Below are positions 30,089 to 37,496 of a DNA stretch of 37,496 nt, piece after piece (positions within the stretch are counted from its first letter, which is position 1; every line of letters starts with the position of its first letter). Position numbers and translations under genes: made by a program. This stretch comes from Ophioceras dolichostomum (Eukaryota > Ascomycota > Sordariomycetes > Magnaporthales > Ophioceraceae). The notes below the pieces were generated by a model that did no database searches, was not told the origin of the DNA, and saw only the letters and a list, made by a program, of their open reading frames with translations. The DNA lies in the NCBI GenBank assembly GCA_003049485.1, contig PYST01000362.1, positions 1 to 37,496 on the forward strand. Direction: 5' to 3'.

Positions 30089-30691
30089 TCACAGCTCAGA
30101 TTGGATAGCGCCAGCGTTCATGAGCAGCTTAGCCAAATCCCTCTGCTGATTCAGGTCGTCGCTGCCCCCGATGTGCTTTCCCCCGATGAATATGTTGGGG
30201 ACGGTCCTCTGGCCGGTGAGCTTCTGGAGAGCGTCTTGGATGTCGGCTCCATCTTCTGCAGTGTTCCCAAAATCGTCAGTCAGTATTGAGCTGCTCTTCT
30301 CCGTTTGGTAGGTATAAGGCTGAGGCTGAGGCTGAGGCAGAGGCAGAGGCAGAGGCAGAGGCAGAGGCAGAGGCAGAGGCAGAGGCAGAGGCAGAGGCAG
30401 AGGCAGAGGCAGAGGCAGAGGCAGAGGCAGAGGCAGAGGCAGAGGCAGAGGCAGAGGCAGAGAGTGGCGAGTAACGAACGACTAACCTTCCAGATTGATC
30501 TCGAAAACCTTGCCGTCGAGATCGACGCCATGTCCAGCAAGAGTGTTCTTGGCTCGCCTGCAGAACCCGCAGGTGGTCTTGCTGAAGACCATGACGGGGT
30601 TGGCCTCGACCAGCTCTTGGACCTTCAACTGCGCGGCATTCGACATGGCGGGCGGTTTGGTGCTCGAAAATAGGCGGGAGAAGAGAAACAT
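30089..30691 (-). CDS. Glutaredoxin with CGFC active site, possible dual mitochondrial/cytosolic targeting
   Basis: Two exons on the minus strand: 30691-30487 and 30255-30089, intron 30486-30256 (GTTAGT donor, TACTGAC branch, CTGCAG acceptor). They give 123 residues. It is a glutathione-dependent thiol-disulfide oxidoreductase. The active site is KTTCGFC (Cys41, Cys44). It is followed by TVPNIFIGGKHIGGSDDL, which holds the cis-proline TVP loop and the glutathione-binding GG motif. The Pro of the usual CPYC is Gly here. An in-frame ATG at 30646 (MSNAAQLKVQELV) would give a cytosolic form. The longer form (MFLFSRLFSSTKPPA) looks like a mitochondrial presequence, as in yeast Grx2. A still earlier ATG at 30742 exists, but a TATA box at 30769-30775 places transcription start near it, so I prefer 30691. 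The 231-nt intron is unusually long because of a hexamer repeat. Confidence 0.9.
30319..30462. repeat. Hexanucleotide repeat inside glutaredoxin intron
   Basis: Twenty-four hexamers on the plus strand: three GCTGAG units followed by 21 perfect GCAGAG units (144 bp). They lie wholly within the glutaredoxin intron, where the sense strand reads (CTCTGC)n then (CTCAGC)3 just before the branch site region. Long Ala-Glu, Arg-Gln and Leu-Cys frames across it are artefacts of the repeat. Confidence 0.97.
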
Positions 30692-30768
30692 TGAGGGATG
30701 AGTTGGTCGTCTTGGGGGGAAGAGAGAGGAGAGGGGCGACAAAGAAGACGAGGGGTATCAATGCAGTG

Positions 30769-30775
30769 TTTTATA
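30769..30775 (-). promoter_or_regulatory. TATA box of the glutaredoxin gene
   Basis: On the minus strand the sequence reads TATAAAA, 78 bp upstream of the preferred ATG at 30691 and 27 bp upstream of the alternative ATG at 30742. Typical spacing would start transcription at about 30740, which favours the downstream start. Confidence 0.5.
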
Positions 30776-32006
30776 TGCTGGTTATTCTTTCGGCTTCGGC
30801 TTGAAATCCGCTTTGCTGGGATACCTATTTCTGGTTCCGTCTGCAAAAAGTCTGCTGGAGGTGGGCGGGTGTGCACTTGTACCACACGGATAGCACCATC
30901 GGGTTCTAAAAGCATCTAACATCCGGGTTCTGAAATCAATCCGGGCGGGAGAGTGATTTGTCAACCCTCCCTTGCAGGGGGCATGTGCACATGGCCTGGC
31001 GAAAAAAAGACCCCAATACCCGCTAAATGACGCCAACACAACGCACCTCTGCATGTTGGACCTGCCCTTCCGAAAATCGCCCCAGGCAGAAGAGGGGTCC
31101 TTTTTTCAGATGGACTGTTGTGGCAAGAGCCCCTGACGGCTGCCAAACGCCTGGTCGCTGACTGATAAGCCACCTTAGCGATTTAGAAACAAAGAACCCC
31201 TCATTTCCCGGAGCTTGGAAATCACTGCACGACGGAAGCTTCCCGTAGGAGTCGGCGCTAATTTGTGCGCCAATTATGAACGCCCAGCTCCGCGGTTGAC
31301 GGGCTGGCTGGATGACGACGGGAAACGCCGTCCCCGATCGATCAATCTTTGATCGTTGGTGCGCAAAATCCTTCCGAGATGACAGCATGGAGAGCCGCCT
31401 CCCAGCATCAACGACGTACGGTGAACAACGACGACAATATCGCAGAGGACCAAGCGGGAAACTAAATAATGAAGGACATACAACAAATAATTAACAGATG
31501 CATTGCATTAGACAGTTGTGTTTGACCCCCGCCCATAGCCATTTGCCCTGAACGATTCATATCACCGAAATAATGAGGCTACATGTACTCCATATGCCTA
31601 CACCTAGCACTTAATTAGGTAGGCGTTACAACCGCCACTAGACTTCGACACCAGCACTAGACCAGCACTAGCTCCGCCCTACTGAGGATGCAAGGTCGAG
31701 AAAGGTGGTTGATACAAACAAACGTCTCCGAACACTAGCACCAAGGTATCATCACGCTAACTGGCTCACTAACCGACCTACTCACGGCACTCTCTCATTA
31801 ACTGGTACCGACGGCCATACGTACAAACCCGACCTCCAAGCACCTGGTATATATACCGCGTCATTATTTCCGACATACCTGCCTACCTACACCTGTGCCC
31901 CTCCAGTGCTTCACCGGCCTGCCAAGGTGACTGGCTTACGCCCCTCCAGGCAAATATGCCTGGACTACCTCTCAACGGGAGGTACTCAGGTACCCAGTTG
32001 GGGCGA
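30776..32006. other. Non-coding region upstream of glutaredoxin and downstream of OPT gene
   Basis: No supportable gene in ~1.2 kb. Short frames at 31023-31388 (minus) and 31705-32010 (plus) show no domain. The segment 31590-31960 is rich in CCTACCT/AGGTAGG-type motifs. Confidence 0.5.
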
Positions 32007-34706
32007 CTAGCAAGAATCACCCGGGCATCCCGCCTGCGTGCCATAAATAGACCCACTAACGCCTCCCAGCTCCAGCGCAGCCCCTACGACGCCTCCCAGC
32101 CCCTCGCCGGCAATGAGACCCGCCGCGATGGCGTAGCAGTACCTCTCGTAGTTCGCCGGCCACTTCTTCACCCACACGTGCGAGATGATGGCGCCCATCA
32201 GCGTCGCCGTCGAGTAGTACGTCTGCGGGATCACGAAGGCGACGCCAATGGCCATCCAGTTCGGCAGCCAGACGCGGTACTTCTCCTTCTCGCCGACGAG
32301 CCAGAACCGCTTGACGAACACCTGGATGATGCAGATCACGCCCAGGATGATGGCGAAGATTCCGGAGCTGAGCGGGATCGGCACGTTGGGCTGCGTGACC
32401 GCCTCGGCGACGGCGCGCCAGGCCGTGACGGACGGGGTCGAGAAGGCGCACTTGCCGTCCGCGGGCGGGTGGATCACGCAGGGGTAGGCGGCCATGAACA
32501 GCACGAAGATGCCGGGGGCCAGGAACATGGCCACGATTGTGCCGACGGCCTGGGCCCAGAACTGCTTCTTGGGCGGGGTCTGGAGGAGGAAGCCGACGCG
32601 GAAGTCGGAGGTCAGAGTGCACGACATGTCGGCGCCGCCGGAGGCGATGGCGCCCGCGATGAGGTTCACCGTCTGCGCGCGCTTGACGTCCAGCCCTTGT
32701 CCGGAGGTCACTCCGCCGAACACGAGCTGGGAGGCCTTAGCGCTTGCAGTCAGTGGGGTGATGTCGGTGACTGCGAGTAAAGGTGGTGAGGTTAGCCATA
32801 CGTACGTATACACACACACACACTCGAAGAGGAGGGTGGACAAAAAGAAGGTCGGGGTTTGGGGTTGTAAGTTATGACGATGGTGATGATGAGATGAGAT
32901 GGAGAGAGCAGCCAGCCAAACAGCCAGACACTTACCTCCCGCGCCATGAATACTCAGGAACGCAAAGATTATAGCCAGGAGCGACGCCAGGATCGACAGG
33001 CCAGCGTTGATGCTATACTGCAGCTCCGAGATGATGCACGTGGCGACGATGACCAGCACGCAGCCCGGCAGCCAAATCCACGTGGAGACCTGGTCCTTGG
33101 GGCCCGCGAAGTCCTCGACCAACGCGCCCCCGTCCTTGAGCTCCTTCCTGCTCTGCTTCTCGAGCCACGGCACGCCCCTGCCGTCCCCGCGCCTCTTGAC
33201 GATCAGGTCGTTCAGGCCGCCGCACATGTTCTGGAACGCGTACTTGCCGCCGTAGTACAGCACCTTGTAGTTGATCAAGAACTCGGTCATCGAGTAGGCG
33301 ACCAGCACCATGACGCCTGGCCAGAGGAACCAGTACCGGGGGGACGGCCTCCAGTTGTCGCCCTTGCCCAGGTTGGACATGGAGTAGAACGTCACCATGC
33401 CGCCCCACTTGTCCTCAGCATCGCCGCCGTAGCCCGGCTTGCCGACACATACGCCGTAGTGCACGAGGATCGGCCCCAGGAAGCCCCAGGCGAAGAACGT
33501 GCCGGCGAACATGGAGATACCCGTGTTGAGACCGACGAGCATCCCCGATCCGATGAAGGCCGGGGTCCACTCGATCAGCCAGCCCCAGTTCTCGATGTTG
33601 ATGGCCCAGTTCTGGTAGTTACCCCAGATGAAGAACCACGTGAAGATGTGCCAGTCGTAGAGAATGCCGACGGCGTAGTACGACACCACGCGCTGGATGA
33701 AGGACCCCAGGAAGGCGTAGCCAAGACCCTTGATCTTCTTCATAGCCTCTGTGGCGCCGGTGCCGACGGCGTGCATGGAGCGGATAGTCACGGCGGTGGC
33801 GGTGGCTGGGTAAGGTAGGCAGGTCATTGGTTAGTTGATTAGTTTTTCAAGAGCTAGTAGTAACGGAGAGAAACCCCTGCGATCCCTAGGTAAATATGCG
33901 AAGACAGGCAGGCAGGCAGGCAGGCAGGCAGGTACAAAAGACTCACGAGACGGGAAAATAAGACGAAGCTCCCTCGCGACGTTGATGATGAAGAACTTGC
34001 GCAGCGGCACGGCGAAGAACAGGCCAAAGAGCGAGCACACGAGCGTCATGGTCAGAATGCGGCCGAAGTCGGATTTCGGTTCGTCTGAAAGCAGGCCGAG
34101 CTGGTACATGGCGGGCAGCGCGGCGACGAACAGGCCGCTGAGGCCGCCCGCGCCCGCGGCCGTCGCCTGGATGATGGAGTTCTCCTGGGGTCCGAACAGG
34201 TGCATGCCCAGGATGGGCACGCCCGGCATGATCTTGATCAGGATCTTGACGATGCCGAATCCGAAGATGGCGCCGAACATGGAGGCTGTTCATTTACCAT
34301 GGAAGGGTTAGTTTGGTAGAGTTTCCGTTGGTGATGATGTGACGATGTGATGGTGTGACGGTCAAAGAGTCAATAGGTTAGGTAGGGAGGGGGGGACAGG
34401 CAGGAGAGACATAAGAGACATACCTCCAAAAGTGAAACCGGTCTTGAGACCGAGGTACACGTTGGAAGCGTTGACGAGCGATCCCAGGATGACGCCGACC
34501 ATGACGGCGCGGACGGTGAGCGGCTCCGGCTCGAGGGGGACGCCCTCAAGCAGCGGGAACGGCTTGAAGATGTCGCCCATGTCGTCCTCATGGAGCGGCA
34601 TCGAGATCTTCTCGTCGCCATCGGTCTCCAGCGTCGTCGTCGCCGCCGGCGTGGTCGCCGTGGTCGGCGACTTCTTCTCGTCGTCCGTCACGTCGGTGCC
34701 GGCCAT
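32007..34706 (-). CDS. OPT-family transporter, YSL clade
   Basis: Four exons on the minus strand: 34706-34424, 34285-33947, 33805-32936, 32770-32007. The introns are 138, 141 and 165 nt, all phase 1 with GTATGT/GTGAGT/GTAAGT donors, and give 751 residues. It is a polytopic proton-coupled importer of the oligopeptide transporter superfamily. The signature EPEPLTVRAVMVGVILGSLV, NASNVYLGLKTGFTFG and GPQENSIIQATAAGAGGLSG place it in the yellow-stripe-like clade (yeast YGL114W type) rather than the NPG-containing peptide clade. Substrates in this clade include metal-chelate and small peptides; the fungal substrate is unknown. Multiple hydrophobic segments run throughout, for example ILTMTLVCSLFGLFFAVPLR, VLVIVATCIISELQYSINAG and GIFAIILGVICIIQVFVKRF. 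The first ~50 residues are acidic and Thr-rich. Intron 2 carries a CAGG tetranucleotide run and intron 3 a TG/CA run. The ATG at 34706 gives the clade's usual N-terminus. Confidence 0.93.
33905..33931. repeat. CAGG tetranucleotide run in OPT intron
   Basis: About six copies of CAGG/GGCA in the second intron of the transporter gene. A short microsatellite read directly from the sequence. Confidence 0.85.
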
Positions 34707-37496
34707 TGTGACGGGAAGGAAAAAAGCCTGAGCAGTAAGGCCACGACAACAACAACTACAACACTACTAGTGCTGCAAAAGAGCGCCGCCGTTGAGAGGC
34801 TGGCCGGCTGGACAGTTGTATAGTGATGATAAACAACACTTCTAACGGGCACGTTGATACGGTGTTGGGTGGAACAAGACACAACAGAAATGTTGTGGTG
34901 AACCACGGGAAGAGGGGGACCCAGGCAGGATAAAAGGGGATGGGTCGGAATGGATGGACAGGGAAGAGGGAAGGAGAGTAAAAGAGAATGGAGGGGAGGA
35001 GAGGGGGAGAGGGGAGGATGGGCGCACCAGGAATGTCGAGCTTCCCGCGCTTTAATATACCATCCCTCGGGTTCATGCTGTCTCTCTCTGTCAGGCAGCG
35101 AGCGGCATGTGCAACGCGAGCCAGCCAGCCAGCCGCCCATGATACATGAAGCACATATATGAAAGTACATCCGGGGTGGTGGGCTGGCTGGCTATCACTG
35201 GCCGGCCCCGGGCACAGACAGACAGTCTGGGTGGCCGTCCCGAATCTCGCCCCCCATCCTCTTTCTGCTCTCATACTCTTTGTTCTGCTCCACCTACCTC
35301 CACGCGGAGAACGTACTCACTACCCCATCCACCCATCGGCCATCAGCGGGAAGAGGCGGCCTTTTGCGACCGTTGGCGATCAGATACGTATGTAGATGGA
35401 GAGGGTGGCATGGGGGTCAGTTCAGTCGTTCGGTCCTCGTCCAGGGAATGTACCTTCACCTTCACCTACCTCACTCGGTACCCACCTACCTGCCTTGTTG
35501 GTACTAGAGTAGCACCACATCTCATAGACGCAGATACTAGGGTCTCTAGAATCTCTGTCTGGATGGGGCTGGATCGTTGGCTAGGTGCCCATCTTCCTAC
35601 CAGTCTACCTACCCCCTTCCCTCCTCTAGCTTGCCGTACGTGTAAGTCCTAGCCAGATGGATAAGAACACGGTATACGTCCTCATTCTGATGTCGAGGCC
35701 GACATCCTATCCAATCAGTCCAACGGAGGGCTGCATGGCTCTCCGGGTATGAGGCCCAGCTTGCCATCGGGTCGGGTCGTCGACGAGCGTCGAGAGAGCA
35801 TCGAGAAGCTCAAACAGATATCGAGGGGGTGTGGACGGGACGAGACGGGATGGGATGGGATGGGATAGGCAGGATGGGATAGGACCAGAATAGGGGGGGG
35901 GGAGTGTTATCTCGTGACGATCCTTCTTTCTGTCTCTCAGTCCAGACGGTCCCAGCCCCCAAATCCCCCCCTGTCTATGCTGCGACGAACAAACAAACGG
36001 CTATCTTCCTCCCCGCACATCATCGTAAAAGCAAAGCGCCACACACATCCCAACTGGCTTTCGATTCGTACGGGGACGAACGACCCAACGGCGTTGTGTG
36101 TGGGCTAGTGGTGGGCACTAGTATGTCGTTGCGGGGAATCTGGCGCAAACGGGCAGGTGGTCTTGCTTTTGCCATATCAACCGATGCGGTGTACGTTGTG
36201 AACATATCTGTGTGGTATGGTCAGGTAGGGAAGTATTCATGTGTGTGTCGTCTATCTAGTGCGGCACGTAAGGTACTTGGGGTACCTGGTAGGTATGACG
36301 AGTTGCTGGAATTGGGTGTTGCAGGGAGGCATGTCCCTTTCCCGTCCCTCCCCTCCCTCGCCTCCGCGCGAGCAGCAACCGTCGGTGGCCTAGCTGGGAA
36401 TGTCCCAGCCCGAGAGAGAAAGGAAAACTGCCTGCCCACCTTGGGTACATGTAGAGTAGTAGATCCCCCCAAGGCTGGTGTAAGTACGTCCGTCGTACCA
36501 TGCACGGAGGGAGGTAGGAAGGTGAGAGAAAAGCGGGCCATCAATGGATGGAATGGGTTAATCTGTCGCTCGGTATGATAACTGTGATATGGAAGCGAGA
36601 ATCTGAAAAACCAATACATATCACAAGGGGAACGTAGGGAGTACTATGGGCCACTGCAGAGAAAGGAAGGAAGCACGGAGGAGCATGGAAAGTAAAAAAG
36701 GCCCTGTCGAATTTAGCCTGGCAGCATTCACGTCCCGTGAGGGTTCGGCGTTCGCAGTTTAAGGAGTGACCAGGCAATATGGAAGAATTAATGAATCCCT
36801 TGGCTCGTTTCGAACCACTCGTCGGTTCCCCAAAGTCTCCCAAATCCCCTTCCCTCCAATCGCGCCAAGAAATATCCGCTGGGAGTTATAGAGTTGGGAG
36901 AATTGGGAGAGATAGTGAGAGTGTTCGTGTGCGCAAGTATTCCTTGCGCTCGTAAGGAAAAGAGAAAAGGAAAAGAAGATGGGAACGGCATTGCATCCAC
37001 GCTAGCTCGCGCTGGTGTCCGTCCTTGTCCCTGTCCAGCGACTTGTCCAGCGATTTGGTTGGCTGATAGGGCGAGTAGGGAAGATGAGCTTCCGTTGCAT
37101 GTGTTGGATCTTCGTTCTGATCTTTGATGATTTGGAGGTTTTGCGAGGTTGCGCATCATCTTCAGCACCGCATCCTAGTCGCATTGACCACACGATAAGG
37201 ACAACCCAACGCTGCATGCAGGGAAGATGGAGACGGGATCACACCAAAAAGCTTGAATCTTGAATGCCTGATCCATGATTTGAGGAGAAAAAGAGAAAAA
37301 GAGAAAAAGGAAGCAAGGAGAGATAAACATTGTGTGACTGTCGGTGGATTCCGTATCCGCCCCGCAGAACATGGACTTCAGGAAGGGGAGGAGGTGAGGA
37401 AAGAGGAGGGCTCAGCCCCCAAAAAATTAATGTCCCCGCATAAAAAAAGGAGCTTCAATACGCTGTCATTTTACCATCGGCCTCTACAATTCTATC
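34707..37496. other. Right-edge region without a supportable gene
   Basis: About 2.8 kb beyond the OPT start. The first ~450 bp are CT-rich on the minus strand and are probably the OPT 5' leader and promoter. The rest contains low-complexity GGGAT runs (35845-35885), a short AAAAAGAG run near 37290, and repeated CCTACCT/AGGTA motifs at 35460-35620 and 36280. Frames at 35904-36578 (224 codons, plus) and 36788-37168 (126 codons, minus) show no domains or splice support. A partial gene off the right edge cannot be excluded. Confidence 0.5.

Noticed and set aside
30319..30462. Regular repeat considered as a CRISPR-like array
   Set aside because: Units are contiguous 6-mers with no spacers; this is a microsatellite in a fungal intron.
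30691..30742. Longer glutaredoxin start at 30742 (MSPLSSLFPPRRPTHPS)
   Set aside because: The TATA box at 30769-30775 puts transcription start at about 30740, so this ATG would probably not be in the mRNA; the 30691 start gives a typical presequence.
30276..30761. Frames with Ala-Ser, Leu-Cys, Ala-Glu or Arg-Gln dipeptide repeats
   Set aside because: They are produced by the hexamer array in the glutaredoxin intron; splice sites on both sides join a normal glutaredoxin.
35904..36578. 224-codon plus-strand frame near the right edge
   Set aside because: It passes through low-complexity and repeated CCTACCT-type sequence and has no recognisable family features.

Overview
This window is nuclear DNA of a filamentous ascomycete (Pezizomycotina, probably Sordariomycetes). 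The coding regions are GC-rich, genes are often single-exon, and the introns I placed are mostly short (about 80-170 nt) with GT-AG ends and CTAAC/CTGAC-type branch points. The gene set is fungal: a Grr1-type F-box protein, an Aim18-like protein, a Pos5-like kinase, a YSL-clade OPT transporter and a secreted ARB_07466-like protein. The window also carries an intron-containing tRNA-Met(CAT). No bacterial operons, transposases or CRISPR arrays were seen. The genus cannot be named from sequence alone.

Layout. 0.4-1.1 kb (-): unrecognised acidic-tail protein. 3.1-7.0 kb (-): large OCRL/INPP5-type inositol polyphosphate 5-phosphatase with a C-terminal RhoGAP-like region. 7.9-8.7 kb (+): Dcp1 decapping subunit, head-to-head with the phosphatase gene. 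9.75-10.37 kb (+): two-exon unknown protein. 10.6-10.85 kb (+): a Swi5-type recombination-protein C-terminus with no obvious start, directly behind it. 13.2-14.3 kb (+): four-exon secreted cysteine-rich protein ending in an M15/LAS-like metallopeptidase domain. 15.8-17.3 kb (-): LCLAT1/AGPAT-like lysophospholipid acyltransferase. 19.2-20.9 kb (+): mitochondrial NAD(H) kinase. 21.7 kb (-): tRNA-Met. 22.9-25.9 kb (-): GrrA/Grr1 SCF subunit. 28.3-29.5 kb (+): Aim18-like mitochondrial chalcone-isomerase-fold protein. 30.1-30.7 kb (-): glutaredoxin whose single intron is swollen by a hexanucleotide repeat. 32.0-34.7 kb (-): OPT/YSL transporter. About half the window is non-coding.

The genes do not form a pathway or a biosynthetic cluster; most are housekeeping functions. 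NAD(H) kinase and glutaredoxin both touch redox metabolism, but nothing beyond proximity links them. The most interesting items are the secreted metallopeptidase, which carries a complete SxHxxGxAxD plus DxxH zinc site behind two tandem cysteine modules; the orphan Swi5 C-terminus next to an in-frame stop and an odd direct repeat; the glutaredoxin CGFC active site and its repeat-laden intron; and a perfect 31-bp palindrome at 14.87 kb. I see no convincing evidence of a wholly new multi-gene system.
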